64,000 bases of DNA from Paraflavitalea sp966211765 (GCA_966211765.1 CBIHOV010000041.1:1-64000), one strand, 5' to 3'. Numbered from the stretch's first letter, positions 28,601-37,446 are shown. Numbers and translations are program-made. The notes: generated from the letters alone by a model not told the origin.

Positions 28601-28664
28601 ATGCCCTGATGCGTTCTCCCATTTCTCCGCCACCCGATAAAAACTCAGGTAAATTGTTGGACAT
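25644..28664 (-). CDS. Hybrid sensor histidine kinase with two kinase cores around a receiver
   Basis: 1006 residues, no membrane helix. A PAS-like domain (~20-160), a GAF-like domain (~165-330) and a first HisKA (FFSNISHEFRTP, His354) with HATPase (NLVSNAFKYS, RDTGAGIAP, GTGIGLALVKELV) are followed by a receiver (LLADDNTDM, LLSDIMMPRLDG, Asp678, DDYLVKPF). After it comes a second HisKA (HVASHDLKEPVR, His785) with a second HATPase (NIIQNALKFS, GTGLGLALCKKIV). The second core resembles the bacteriophytochrome type that signals to stand-alone receivers, which fits the receiver gene 20 bp downstream. Confidence 0.93.
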   Translation of the reverse strand: MSNNLPEFLSGGGEMGERIRAFNWSETPLGPSSSWPQSLRTCIRIMLTSRQPIWLGWGKELIKLYNDPYKAIVGGKHPWALGAPASLVWKDIWNDIGHMLQKVMEQDEGVYVESQLLIMERNGYPEETYYTFSYTPIPGDDGMTAGMICANTDDTDRIISERQLRTLTQLGKNLTVPKSNTEVAGKTIATLQQNPYDFPFALYFALQDNKAILSSYTHEELPAHTLPREIDLDGAGALALLFQQAAATRQLQVLENLQPAFGAMPKGIWKVATARAIILPVIQGASAAPYGFLVIGQNPYRLLDEKYSSFFSLIADQVATSFANVHAMEEERKRMAALAEIDKAKTTFFSNISHEFRTPLTLLLGPAEEALNDPQTIPANKARLELIQRNALRMQKLVNTLLEFSRIEAGRMEGRFSRVDISGLTADLASVFRSAIENAGMQLEIRTEVIEGEVYVDIDMWERIILNLVSNAFKYSIGGKISIGVKQVDAAIHVSVRDTGAGIAPDQLDKIFDRFYRIEHTSGRSQEGTGIGLALVKELVKLHQGTIQVSSELGKGSVFTVSIPLGKDHLTADKIVEIPVSARAAGHATAFVEEAQKWILPTGADNTAEIAEAGLQSPVNNGNGTATRYKVLLADDNTDMRAYVYRLLSDQFDVITAVDGEEAFNSALLHQPDLLLSDIMMPRLDGLGLLKKIRNHGATRHMPVIFLSARAGEEAKIAGIASGADDYLVKPFSSKELVAKVDMHIKMAESRRQTEILLESMVRERTAELQRSNEDLLQFAHVASHDLKEPVRKIRIFEKRLLDEYASMLPDKAQSYINKVMTATDRMLAVVDGILSYSSISAADQPFKPIDLNGIIQGIESDLELVIQRKQAIIQSDRLPVIEGAPILIHQLFYNIIQNALKFSREGQRPVISITAHTTTQADNQPYLEISVADNGIGFDEMHATKIFDTFARLNPASDYEGTGLGLALCKKIVERHHGTITARGYKNKGASFIIRLPLSQVKEST

Positions 28665-28747
28665 ACAAAAAAGCTATGTATAAAACTACCACTTGCAATA
28701 GTTGCGCCAGGGCAGTTACGCCTAAATATACATGCTTTCGCTGATCC

Positions 28748-30190
28748 TCATTCCACAATCACATCTTTCAGCGGCGACACCAATTTCTTATATGGATTGG
28801 CCAGGAACATCTTTAAAAAATCAACACCTTTCATAGCCAGCCTTGCGCCATGACCGTTGTTGTGAACGGTCATCAGCTGTGCATTGGGCATGGTGCGTTT
28901 GATGAGCCGGTTGTAAAAAGGCCGGCACCAGGGGTCTGCATCCCCGGCTGCTATCAGCGCCGGCACATTGGAATAGACGGGTGTTTTGGCAACAGGCGCT
29001 TCCGGCTTTACCTGCCAGCAGGCGCAAATGGCATGATCCACATTGTTGAAGGGATGCCCTGCCAGCCAGGGCAATAGGGTATCCTGTTTTTTGATCAGGT
29101 CTTTGTCGGCATAGGCAATTTGTTCCGAACAATAAATGCTGTAACGCATGCCGGCTGATAAACTTTGATTACCACGGAATACACCGTCCACTTGTTCCCG
29201 CACATACGACGCATGATTGCCATTGATAATATCCGTCATCACAAAAGGAACAGTTTTTAGTTGCCCGGTGTTGAGCCGGTCGATCACCGCATCCGTCAGT
29301 TCATTTTTACTATATCCGATCGTAAAACTATCGGGCTTGCCTGGTTCGGCATACTGCAGCCTGAATCGCTTACCGGCCAGATCTGCAAAATATTGGTGAA
29401 ACCGTTCCCTCAATCCGGTATACCGCGTATCATGGATTGAGTCGGCTTCCACATTATCAAACACCTGGTTCAATGCTTCATTGAAGTTGAACAATGCGTG
29501 CTCTTCATAATTCACATAGCCGGGTAGGGGAGAGTTTAATATCAATGCTTTTACTGCTTCCGGGTGGTTTCTCGCTACAGTGAGCATCAGCCCGCCGCTG
29601 TAAGAGATGCCAAACAACGTGAGCGAGTCGAGCTTCAATGCCCGGCGCAGGTCGTTGATGTCTGCAGCGCTTTCTATCGTATTGTAAGCAGAAAGATCAA
29701 TGCCTTGTGCTGCCAGCCGTTTGCGGCATTGCTTAACAGCAATAAGTTCCAGGCTGTCCTTCGACAGGTTTTCCCGGTAAGCCCTTTTGAAAGCTTCGCC
29801 CACTTCCGGACAATCCAGGCAAGGGAGCGACTTTTTAGTGCCTCGTTGATCAAAGGCAATGAAACCGCCAAATTGAAAGAAGTCCGAGTTGTAGCGCAGG
29901 CTGTCGAAATTGGCGATCGTACTATAGCCGGGGCCGCCGGTGGTAGTAAGGAATACATTCTTCACCGAATCCATACCCGGTTGCCGGGCATATACAAAGG
30001 GTATTTTGATGGTGGGGCCCTTGGGTTTTTGCCTGTTCTCAGGCACCACCAGGTAGCCGCAGCGGGCAATTAATCCATTGCCTATCTTAAACAGGCAGGC
30101 GCCCGGTTCAATTTTGGGCGTATAGCCCTGCGAAAAAAGGCGGGCAGTGCTCATGCAGAGAAGGCATACAAAGAGGAACAGCGATTTCAT
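28748..30190 (-). CDS. Secreted alpha/beta hydrolase of the tripeptidyl-aminopeptidase type
   Basis: About 480 residues from ATG 30190, which starts a signal peptide (MKSLFLFVCLLCMSTARLFSQ). Visible features: the oxyanion region TTTGGPGYS, FIAFDQRGT, the nucleophile elbow LFGISYSGGL (Ser in G-I-S-Y-S, with Ser in place of the second Gly), then Asp in AAGDADPWC and His in NNGHGARL near the C-terminus. This is the layout of TAP/prolyl-aminopeptidase-like S33 exopeptidases. A periplasmic peptidase role is likely; specificity is unknown. Confidence 0.87.
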   Translation of the reverse strand: MKSLFLFVCLLCMSTARLFSQGYTPKIEPGACLFKIGNGLIARCGYLVVPENRQKPKGPTIKIPFVYARQPGMDSVKNVFLTTTGGPGYSTIANFDSLRYNSDFFQFGGFIAFDQRGTKKSLPCLDCPEVGEAFKRAYRENLSKDSLELIAVKQCRKRLAAQGIDLSAYNTIESAADINDLRRALKLDSLTLFGISYSGGLMLTVARNHPEAVKALILNSPLPGYVNYEEHALFNFNEALNQVFDNVEADSIHDTRYTGLRERFHQYFADLAGKRFRLQYAEPGKPDSFTIGYSKNELTDAVIDRLNTGQLKTVPFVMTDIINGNHASYVREQVDGVFRGNQSLSAGMRYSIYCSEQIAYADKDLIKKQDTLLPWLAGHPFNNVDHAICACWQVKPEAPVAKTPVYSNVPALIAAGDADPWCRPFYNRLIKRTMPNAQLMTVHNNGHGARLAMKGVDFLKMFLANPYKKLVSPLKDVIVE

Positions 30191-30370
30191 GGCGCTAACT
30201 TTTGTGCAAATTACGCAGGACGGCAAGAGCAGGAAAGGTAAAAATCGGACATTCCGGCTGCTGGAAAGCTATCAGCGTTTTTCCCGGACGTATTGATCGC
30301 TGGTATTTTTTCGAACGAAGCGCAGCGGAGAGAGAACTGCTGTCGCAGCAAACGCAACATAGCAAACCTG

Positions 30371-30412
30371 CATTCTTCTGTATTCTAAATGCTGTCTTCT
30401 GTATTCTTCTCG
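30371..30412. repeat. 7-bp tandem repeat (CTGTATT family)
   Basis: Six successive heptamers in one register: CATTCTT, CTGTATT, CTAAATG, CTGTCTT, CTGTATT, CTTCTCG. The block runs into the last codons of the minus-strand AraC gene, so that protein's final residues are encoded by the repeat. The same CTGTATT unit recurs at 59160-59187. Confidence 0.7.
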
Positions 30413-31206
30413 CCAAGCCTCCGGCCAGTAAACTTCACCACATCCTTGTAGAAATGACTAAGGTCGTAGTACCCATGTAGGGAATGATCAAAACTGCTTT
30501 TGTTCTTAATGTAATCTGTAAGGGCTGTACGTGCCCGGAGCGTGCCGAAGAAGTTTTTGGGATTGGTGCCGATGGCCTGCATGAAATAGCGGTACATGGT
30601 TTTTTCTGTGAGGTGTTGCCGGCTGGCCAGCTCATAGTTGTTGAGTTGCATTCCTGAAGAACAGAATGTATCAATCACCTGCTGTACAGATGACAGGTAA
30701 TGCACTTGTGTATGGGTGGCCGCCAGTTTGTCGAGCAGGAAATTTTCAAGGAAACGCAGGCGGCTGTCAAACCCATCCAGCCTTTTCAACTTGCGCAGCA
30801 GGGTGCCGGAAATGATCTCGTTTACTGGGATCACACCATGCCCGATCTTTGTTTGTGGAATACCAAATACCGCTTCGAAACCACCCGGATTGAATTTCAC
30901 CGTAAAGATATTATCCGTAGGCAGGTTGCGCCGCTCCACAATATCACTGCGCAGCACCAATATATCCGTATCCTCCTCTACCTGGTGCATCGCTTGCCCC
31001 GTCTTCAACAGATAGCGCGTACCCAGGTTGAGCCAGATGGTAGGGGTGTAGCTGGGAAACATTTTAACCGTGAAAGGCGCTTCGCCAACATGGTGAAGCA
31101 TGGCATCAGGAGAAGTTTCTGAGAAAAACTCAATATACGGCGCCAGTTCAGCACAGGGCATTTTGAACTGGTACAACTTACGGATATTATCGAAGATCTC
31201 CACCAT
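30385..31206 (-). CDS. AraC-family transcriptional regulator
   Basis: 273 residues. The N-terminal ~160 residues form a sensor region (PTIWLNLGTRYLL, VKFNPGGFEAVFGIP) of the type common in Bacteroidota AraC proteins. The C-terminal ~90 carry the AraC helix-turn-helix (NNYELASRQHLTEKTMYRYF, GTNPKNFFGTLRARTAL, YYDLSHFYKDVVKFTG). It lies between the peptidase gene and the divergent SGNH pair, either of which could be regulated. The extreme C-terminus (EKNTEDSI) is encoded by the heptamer repeat. Confidence 0.9.
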   Translation of the reverse strand: MVEIFDNIRKLYQFKMPCAELAPYIEFFSETSPDAMLHHVGEAPFTVKMFPSYTPTIWLNLGTRYLLKTGQAMHQVEEDTDILVLRSDIVERRNLPTDNIFTVKFNPGGFEAVFGIPQTKIGHGVIPVNEIISGTLLRKLKRLDGFDSRLRFLENFLLDKLAATHTQVHYLSSVQQVIDTFCSSGMQLNNYELASRQHLTEKTMYRYFMQAIGTNPKNFFGTLRARTALTDYIKNKSSFDHSLHGYYDLSHFYKDVVKFTGRRLGEKNTEDSI

Positions 31207-31381
31207 ACAATATAGACGCGTGTAAAATACAAAATGTTACAAAAACACCAAATGCATCCGGGAAGCCCCTTAACAGCAGTTTCCATCCTTTCAACGTAAG
31301 ATAATAACAGATTGGAGCCTTTCATCGTTGCAACACCCAAATTTTCCAAAGCAACGTTCCTGTACACGAAAAGATCATTTA

Positions 31382-31416
31382 AGCTAACAGCTAACAGCTA
31401 ACAGCTAACAGCTAAC
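31382..31416. repeat. Perfect 7-bp tandem repeat, AGCTAAC x5
   Basis: Five identical heptamers, followed in register by ACCTACC, end 11 bp before the ATG of the SGNH-PKD gene at 31427. The position in the leader suggests copy-number variation could change promoter spacing or leader length. Confidence 0.9.
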
Positions 31417-31426
31417 ACCTACCACC

Positions 31427-32731
31427 ATGCATCATCATATACCACTCCAATTCCACAGAACCTGGTGTGTCTGTTTTATCATCCTGTTTTTACCAGGCGC
31501 TCTGCATGCTCAAAATAAAAAAGCAAGGGTGTTGTTTATTGGCAATAGCTATACCTACGTAAACGACCTGCCAAAAATGGTGGCCGATATGGCGGCTTCG
31601 GCCGGCGATACGCTGCAATACGATGTGAGTGTGGCGGGTGGCGTTTCTTTTTACAACCATATTGATCCACGCATAACAACCTTACATACATTGAAAAAGC
31701 TGCGGGCCGGGGGATGGGACTATGTAGTGTTGCAGGAACAGAGCACAGGGTTTTCGCTGGAATCATTTCGATATTATGGTGGCACATTTACTGACGCAAG
31801 ACGGATGATCGACACCGTAAAGCGATATAACCCCTGTGCGGAGATCATTTTTTACATGACCTGGGGCAGGAAGAATGGATTGCCTAATAGTTGCAATTAT
31901 CCCCCCTGGCCCTATCAATGTACTTACCTGGCTATGGATAGCGTGATACGCGCTCGTACCATAGAACTGGCTTTTTTTACGAAAACTACCATATCCCCGG
32001 TATCAGCCGTATGGCGCTACATGAGGAACAACTATCCTGCAATAGAGCTCTATGATCCCGACGAGAGCCATCCGGCTCCGGCGGGTTCTTATGCAGGCGC
32101 CTGCAGCTTTTACACTGCTATCTTTAAAAAAAACGCTGAAGTTATCCGCTATAATTTTTCTCTTCCGGTACAAGTTGCTGCCAACATCAGAGCAGTCGCT
32201 GCTAAAGTTGTATACGACAGCCTGAAATTTTGGCGTATCGGAAAAAATGAAACGATTGCCGGTTTTGAACATCATGCGCAGGGCATGCAGGTTACCAGCT
32301 TTACCAACAGATCCGTCAATGCCAGTCAATACAAATGGGATTTTGGGGACGGGCAAAATTCAACAGCAGTCAGCCCTGCCCATACCTGGCTGGTACCGGG
32401 CATCTATACAGTACGCTTGATAGCCACCGGCACATCCTGCAGCGATACGGCTTATGCCCGCGTCAGCACAACGAATGACCCGCAGGAAGGGATGTTTGCC
32501 ATTGGCCCCAACCCGGTCAGAGATAAACTTTACATAACGTCCAATCTGTTTGAACAGGACTCCTATCGCTTACTACTACTAAATAGCAGGGGGCAGCCCG
32601 TACTCCAACAACGGGCCTCTCCTGCAGTGACCCAATCCATCAACCTGACAGGATTGGCGAGTGGTATGTATACCCTGAGCATCTGTACAACGAAGCGGAT
32701 ATATCGTAAAAAAATTATTGTACTCCCATGA
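31427..32731 (+). CDS. Secreted SGNH-hydrolase-like protein with PKD domain and T9SS sorting tail (copy 1)
   Basis: 434 residues: a signal peptide ending LHAQ; an SGNH/GDSL-like domain (VLFIGNSYTY, Ser41; WDYVVLQEQS; catalytic pair Asp212-x2-His215 in DPDESHPAPAG); a PKD domain (YKWDFGDGQNS ... PGIYTVRLIATG, ~290-350); and a C-terminal type 9 secretion domain (FAIGPNPVRDKLYI ... LASGMYTLSI ... KKIIVLP). It is therefore exported through T9SS and probably cell-surface or released. Its stop overlaps the start of its paralogue (ATGA). Likely an esterase on carbohydrate or lipid; substrate unknown. Confidence 0.88.
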   Translation: MHHHIPLQFHRTWCVCFIILFLPGALHAQNKKARVLFIGNSYTYVNDLPKMVADMAASAGDTLQYDVSVAGGVSFYNHIDPRITTLHTLKKLRAGGWDYVVLQEQSTGFSLESFRYYGGTFTDARRMIDTVKRYNPCAEIIFYMTWGRKNGLPNSCNYPPWPYQCTYLAMDSVIRARTIELAFFTKTTISPVSAVWRYMRNNYPAIELYDPDESHPAPAGSYAGACSFYTAIFKKNAEVIRYNFSLPVQVAANIRAVAAKVVYDSLKFWRIGKNETIAGFEHHAQGMQVTSFTNRSVNASQYKWDFGDGQNSTAVSPAHTWLVPGIYTVRLIATGTSCSDTAYARVSTTNDPQEGMFAIGPNPVRDKLYITSNLFEQDSYRLLLLNSRGQPVLQQRASPAVTQSINLTGLASGMYTLSICTTKRIYRKKIIVLP

Positions 32732-34044
32732 GCCAATACTTACTTAATAATGCTTGCAGGGCCTTGCTGGTTTATTTTGCTTTATTCCATACAGCAGGCA
32801 ACATACATGCGCAAAATAAAAAAGCAAGGGTACTGTTTATTGGAGACAGCTATACCTATACCAACGGCCTGCCGAAAATGGTGGCCGATATGGCGGCATC
32901 AACCGGTGATACCCTGGAGTACGATATGAGTGCACAAACTGGAGTAAATTTCTTTGAGCATATTGACACGCGCATAACAACATTACACTCTTTAAAAAAG
33001 CTACGGGCCGGCGGATGGGATTATGTAGTGTTGCAGGAAGGGAGCATGGCTTCCGCTGCTGTGCAAGATCCCAATTTCTCTGGTTATTACACTTACTCCT
33101 TTGGACCTGCGAAAATGCTGGTTGACTCAGTGAGGCGCTATAATCCCTGTGCCAGGATTATTTTTTACATGACCTGGGGTAGGAAGAATGGGGCGACAGA
33201 GGCTTGCAGGAATTATCCACCCTGGCCCTATTTCTGTACTTATCATGCCATGGATAGCTTGATCCGAACTCGTTATATAGAGCTGGCAGATTTTAATAAA
33301 ACGGCCGTATCACCCGTGGGAGCCGTATGGCGGTATATTAGGAACAGTTATCCAGGCATAGAATTGTATAGACCCAATGATAGCGATCCCACCCTCGCAG
33401 GCTCTTATGCAGGCGCCTGCAGCATGTATGCCGCTATCTTCAAAAAGCCTGTTGAAGGCATCCCATTTAATGCTTCCCTGCCCGCAGATATTGCTGCCAA
33501 CATTAGAGCCGCTGTCACCAAATCTGTATACGACAGCCTGCAGTTCTGGCGTATTGGCAAATACGAAACGAAAGCTGCTTTTGGCCATCAGGCAAACCGC
33601 CTGCAGATCATCAGCTTTACCAACTTGTCAGTGAAAGCCAGCCAATACAAATGGAATTTTGGGGATGGGCAAAGTTCATCAGCTGTTGATCCTATGCATA
33701 CCTATCAGATGCCGGGCAGCTATACGGTGCGACTGATTGCCACCGGCAGATCTTGCAGCGACACCGCCTATGCCAGCATCAACGTGGCGGATGATCCGGA
33801 TGCAGGAATGTTTGTCGTGGCGCCCAACCCGGCCATAGATAAACTGTACATCACATCCGGGCTGTTTGAACAGCGCCAATACCAGTTACAACTATTCAAC
33901 AGCATGGGGCTGCTCTTACTCCGGCAACAGGCTTCCGGCGCACCGGTTCAGTCCCTCAACGTATCTGCATTGCCCGGTGGCATGTATATATTGAGCATCA
34001 GTACTACGAAGCGCATATATCATAAAAAAATTATAATACAGTAA
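32728..34044 (+). CDS. Secreted SGNH-like protein with PKD and T9SS tail (copy 2, catalytic pair lost)
   Basis: 438 residues, the same layout as the preceding gene and clearly a tandem duplicate (NKKARVLFIGDSYTYTNGL, YKWNFGDGQSS, FVVAPNPAIDKLYI, KKIII). The block-I Ser41 is kept, but the DxxH region reads RPNDSDPTLAG: the Asp is Asn217 and the His is Asp220. Both losses predict an inactive or altered enzyme, while the signal, PKD and sorting domains remain intact. It overlaps the upstream gene by 4 bp, so the two are coupled. It may be a binding partner or decoy for copy 1. Confidence 0.87.
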   Translation: MSQYLLNNACRALLVYFALFHTAGNIHAQNKKARVLFIGDSYTYTNGLPKMVADMAASTGDTLEYDMSAQTGVNFFEHIDTRITTLHSLKKLRAGGWDYVVLQEGSMASAAVQDPNFSGYYTYSFGPAKMLVDSVRRYNPCARIIFYMTWGRKNGATEACRNYPPWPYFCTYHAMDSLIRTRYIELADFNKTAVSPVGAVWRYIRNSYPGIELYRPNDSDPTLAGSYAGACSMYAAIFKKPVEGIPFNASLPADIAANIRAAVTKSVYDSLQFWRIGKYETKAAFGHQANRLQIISFTNLSVKASQYKWNFGDGQSSSAVDPMHTYQMPGSYTVRLIATGRSCSDTAYASINVADDPDAGMFVVAPNPAIDKLYITSGLFEQRQYQLQLFNSMGLLLLRQQASGAPVQSLNVSALPGGMYILSISTTKRIYHKKIIIQ

Positions 34045-34078
34045 TATTTCTCCCTATCGAAGCACATGTCGAAGTCAA

Positions 34079-34099
34079 CGACTGCCGACTGCCGATTCA
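34079..34099. repeat. 7-bp tandem repeat (CGACTGC x2 plus variant)
   Basis: CGACTGC, CGACTGC, CGATTCA in one register, in the gap between the SGNH pair and the siderophore receptor. The phrase (GCCGACTGCCGATTCAC) is almost the same as the one at 37561-37581 (GCCGATTGCCGGCTCAC). Confidence 0.65.
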
Positions 34100-34190
34100 C
34101 AACAGTTCCCAAATTAGTAAACGGATTTCCTGATCCCTATCGCAATAACAGATGCGATCCCTCACCTTCGCGCAAATTTTAAGAACTGTT

Positions 34191-36536
34191 ATGAAGAAAA
34201 TTGGGTATTTGGTATTATTAATTATTTCATTTGTATCCCCGGCAACGGCGCATGAAGCTCCTTCAGGCACGATCAAAGGACGGGTGACGACCAACGATCA
34301 TCAACCAGCTGCTTTTGTTTCTATTGTAGTGATAGGTACTGGCCGCAGTGTTGTCAGCGATGAAGAAGGTTTTTTCACCCTTTCCAGGGTACCGGCAGGT
34401 GCACAGGAATTGGAAGTGTCCCTCATTGGCTATGAGACCCTTCACCAGAAAGTGGTGGTCGAAGAGAATAAGACCGTTGCTGTTGATCTTCAGATCACGA
34501 TTTCCAACAGCCAGCTGCAGGAAGTGACAGTTACCAACTCCAAAAGCAAATTTGTTTTCAAGTCCAGCGAATTTGTTGCCCGTATGCCCCTGCGCAACCT
34601 CGAAAATCCCCAGGTTTACAATGTTGTGGGACGCGCCCTGATGTTGGAACAGGTGGTCATTGAACGTACAGATCTCTACCGTAATATTCCGGGTGCTGTA
34701 CCCAATTTTTCAGCCGGAGGCTCCATGGGTTTAAGCATGCGCGGGTTTTCCACCACCATCGGGATGCGTAATGGCATGGCAACAAGCGCCATCGTTCCCC
34801 TCAATCCCATCATTCTCGAAAGGGTGGAATCTATCAAAGGCCCATCCGGTACTTTGTTTGGCAGCAACCGTAATGTGACATTCGGAGGCGTTTACAATTA
34901 TGTCACCAAACGTCCCTATGAAAAATTCGGCGGTGAGATCAGTTTTGCGGCAGGTAGTTATGAATTCGGCCGCGTAACAGCCGATATCAATACCCCCATC
35001 AACAAGGAAAAGACCATGCTGGTCCGCCTCAATGCAGCCGCTCAATCCGAAGGCAGTTTCCAGGATCAGGGATTCAATAAGAACTATACCATCGCCCCTA
35101 CCTTTTCGTACCAGGTCACCGACCGGTTGAAGTTCATCCTCGATATGGAAGCAACACGTGGTAATTACACCGTCGTGTCATTCGCATTGGGAAATCTTGC
35201 CAATATCAGCGCCCGTAACTTCAAAGACCTTCCTTTGGATTACAACAAGGCCTATATCAATAACAGCCTGGATGTAAACAACGGCATCAACAATATCCAG
35301 GCCCAAATTGAATACAAGATATCCGATCAATGGAAGTCGCAGACCAATTACCTCTATTCTGTGGGGTTTTATAAAAACCTGTACTGGACCGCATTGAGCA
35401 TGATCAATGATTCCACCTATGCAAGGGTGGTGAGAAACCAAACGCCCGAAACCTTTGGAAATATAGAAGTACAGCAGAACTTTATTGGTGATTTCAGAAT
35501 AGGCGGCGTGCGCAATCGCCTCGTTGCCGGTATTGATTACAATTATAACTACAATGAACTTTACCGGGCCACCGTCAATTTTGATACCATCAATATTCGC
35601 CGCCCGCTCAGGGATATTAGTTTGCCGGCATTGGAGGCCGCTTCAGCGCAACGTGGCTTTGCTACTACCACTACCGTTTCAAAAAATGCCAGTATCTATG
35701 CTTCTGATGTGGTGAATATTACCACCGAATTAATGGCCATGCTAAGTGTGCGCATTGACCGGTTTTCTACAAAAGGAACCCTCAATCCATCCACCGGTGT
35801 ATATACCGGCGCCTACGAGCAAACTTCTGTGTCGCCAAAGTTTGGACTGGTATACCAGCTGATACGGAACAAGCTTTCAATATTTGGCAACTATATGAAT
35901 GGATTTGTGAACCTTGCTCCTGTTACACAACCCGACAATACCATTCTGGTACTGAAACCCCAATATGGCAATCAATACGAAGGGGGTGTTAAATTCGATC
36001 TCTTCAATACACAGTTGAATGGCAGCATCAGTATCTACCATATCGACGTGACCAATTCTACGAGGACCGAACAGGTCAATGGCCGGAATTTTACTTTCCA
36101 GGATGGTACCCAGCGCAGCAGGGGCATAGAAGCCGAGGTGATTGCCAGTCCATTAAAAGGGATGAGCATTATTGCAGGATATGGCTATAATGAAAATGAA
36201 TATACCAAAGCCATACCTTCATTGAAAGATAAAAATGTAACCTTCAGCCCCAACCATATCGGCAATATCTGGGTAAGCTATAACGTGCCGGCAGGAAAAG
36301 TAAAAGGCCTGGGTGTGGGTGCTGGTGCCAACTATGTTGGTGCATCATGGTTTGATGCAGCTAACTCCTTTAAAGTTCCGGAGTATACTTTGCTGAGCGG
36401 AACTCTTTTTTATGATGCGCCGAAATTCAGGATATCACTGAAAGCCAATAACCTGTCCAACGAACGATATTGGAATAACAACGGCACTCCACAAAAACCA
36501 TCCAATTTTGTGACGAGTGTTTCGTTCAAACTCTAG
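34191..36536 (+). CDS. TonB-dependent siderophore-type receptor
   Basis: About 781 residues from ATG 34191; the upstream in-frame ATG at 34152 does not improve the signal peptide. Order: signal peptide (KKIGYLVLLIISFVSPATA), carboxypeptidase-regulatory-like domain (~25-105), plug with siderophore-receptor features (SMRGFSTT, VESIKGPSGTLFGS, GGVYNYVTKRPY), then a beta-barrel with a C-terminal strand ending VTSVSFKL. The N-terminal regulatory domain and plug motifs fit FhuA/FcuA-like ferric-siderophore uptake. A perfect terminator follows. No Fur box could be assigned with confidence. Confidence 0.93.
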   Translation: MKKIGYLVLLIISFVSPATAHEAPSGTIKGRVTTNDHQPAAFVSIVVIGTGRSVVSDEEGFFTLSRVPAGAQELEVSLIGYETLHQKVVVEENKTVAVDLQITISNSQLQEVTVTNSKSKFVFKSSEFVARMPLRNLENPQVYNVVGRALMLEQVVIERTDLYRNIPGAVPNFSAGGSMGLSMRGFSTTIGMRNGMATSAIVPLNPIILERVESIKGPSGTLFGSNRNVTFGGVYNYVTKRPYEKFGGEISFAAGSYEFGRVTADINTPINKEKTMLVRLNAAAQSEGSFQDQGFNKNYTIAPTFSYQVTDRLKFILDMEATRGNYTVVSFALGNLANISARNFKDLPLDYNKAYINNSLDVNNGINNIQAQIEYKISDQWKSQTNYLYSVGFYKNLYWTALSMINDSTYARVVRNQTPETFGNIEVQQNFIGDFRIGGVRNRLVAGIDYNYNYNELYRATVNFDTINIRRPLRDISLPALEAASAQRGFATTTTVSKNASIYASDVVNITTELMAMLSVRIDRFSTKGTLNPSTGVYTGAYEQTSVSPKFGLVYQLIRNKLSIFGNYMNGFVNLAPVTQPDNTILVLKPQYGNQYEGGVKFDLFNTQLNGSISIYHIDVTNSTRTEQVNGRNFTFQDGTQRSRGIEAEVIASPLKGMSIIAGYGYNENEYTKAIPSLKDKNVTFSPNHIGNIWVSYNVPAGKVKGLGVGAGANYVGASWFDAANSFKVPEYTLLSGTLFYDAPKFRISLKANNLSNERYWNNNGTPQKPSNFVTSVSFKL

Positions 36537-36546
36537 TCCTGCTACC

Positions 36547-36575
36547 GGCCCGGGTTGATGCCCGGGCCTTTTTTT
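36547..36575 (+). terminator. Rho-independent terminator
   Basis: GGCCCGGG and CCCGGGCC form an 8-bp perfect stem with loop TTGATG, followed by seven T. It ends the siderophore receptor transcript. Confidence 0.95.
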
Positions 36576-36677
36576 ACGGTTTCCAGATTGCTGCCCATCA
36601 TCCCTGCGACCCAGGATCCGGACAATTCCCATAGCTTATTATCTTTTGCTTCGCTCAATGCCTTCTTTGACTTTCTT

Positions 36678-36719
36678 CGCTAACAGCTAAAACCTGATAC
36701 CTGATACCTGATACCTAAG
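36678..36719. repeat. 7-bp tandem repeat (AGCTAAC / ACCTGAT mixture)
   Basis: Six heptamers in one register: CGCTAAC, AGCTAAA, ACCTGAT x3, ACCTAAG. It shares the AGCTAAC unit with 31382-31416 and shows how one heptamer family can pass into another inside a single array. Confidence 0.85.
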
Positions 36720-36768
36720 CAAGTAGTATTTTTGCCATTGATCAGCTTAAAACCCCAAATTCTACTTC

Positions 36769-37446
36769 ATGATCCGAATGGCAGTTTTTGATATGGCAGG
36801 AACCACCGTTAATGAAAACAACCTCGTGTATAAGACCGTACGCAAAGCCATCAATGAAAAGGGTTATGATTTTACCCTCGAAGAAGTATTGGCAGAAGGA
36901 GCAGGGAAAGAAAAACTACAGGCCATCAAAACGGTACTGGCCTTGAAGAATATACACGACGAAAAGCTGGCGGTTGAGATCTTTAAACGCTTCATGGTAT
37001 TGTTGGAGGAAGGCTATAATACAGAGCCTGTCACAGAACAGGAAAATGCAACCAGGCTATTCCATGCACTCAGGCAAAAAGGAGTTTTGGTAGTAATGAA
37101 TACCGGCTACGACAGGAATACGGCAGAAACACTCATTAAGAAGATCGGTTGGCAGGAAGGTATTGATTACGATGGATTGGTAACTGCCTCGGATGTGAAA
37201 GCAAACAGGCCCAACCCCGATATGATATTGCTGGCAATGCAGCAACACGGAATCACCGATGCGCAGCAGGTACTAAAAGTAGGCGATTCCATCATCGATA
37301 TTGAAGAAGGCCGCAATGCCGGCTGCCGCTTCAGCATCGGTATTACCACAGGCGCCCATACCTTCGGTCAATTACAAACCGCCAATCCCGATTATATTCT
37401 TAACAACCTGGAAGAACTCTTACCCGTAATTGACGCCGCCAATTGA
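36769..37446 (+). CDS. Phosphonatase-like HAD hydrolase
   Basis: 225 residues of the HAD superfamily, subfamily resembling phosphonoacetaldehyde hydrolase: VFDMAGTTV (nucleophile Asp8), VVMNTGYDRNTAE (motif II Thr) and LKVGDSIIDIEEGRNAGC (motif IV acids). The PhnX Schiff-base lysine context is not evident and no phosphonate genes are nearby. It is therefore best called phosphonatase-like, probably acting on a small phosphorylated metabolite. Confidence 0.85.
   Translation: MIRMAVFDMAGTTVNENNLVYKTVRKAINEKGYDFTLEEVLAEGAGKEKLQAIKTVLALKNIHDEKLAVEIFKRFMVLLEEGYNTEPVTEQENATRLFHALRQKGVLVVMNTGYDRNTAETLIKKIGWQEGIDYDGLVTASDVKANRPNPDMILLAMQQHGITDAQQVLKVGDSIIDIEEGRNAGCRFSIGITTGAHTFGQLQTANPDYILNNLEELLPVIDAAN

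Noticed and set aside
31382..36719. Heptamer arrays as CRISPR
   Set aside because: Units are 7 bp with no spacers and no cas genes.
36769..37446. True phosphonoacetaldehyde hydrolase (PhnX)
   Set aside because: The Schiff-base lysine context is not evident and no phosphonate genes are in the neighbourhood.
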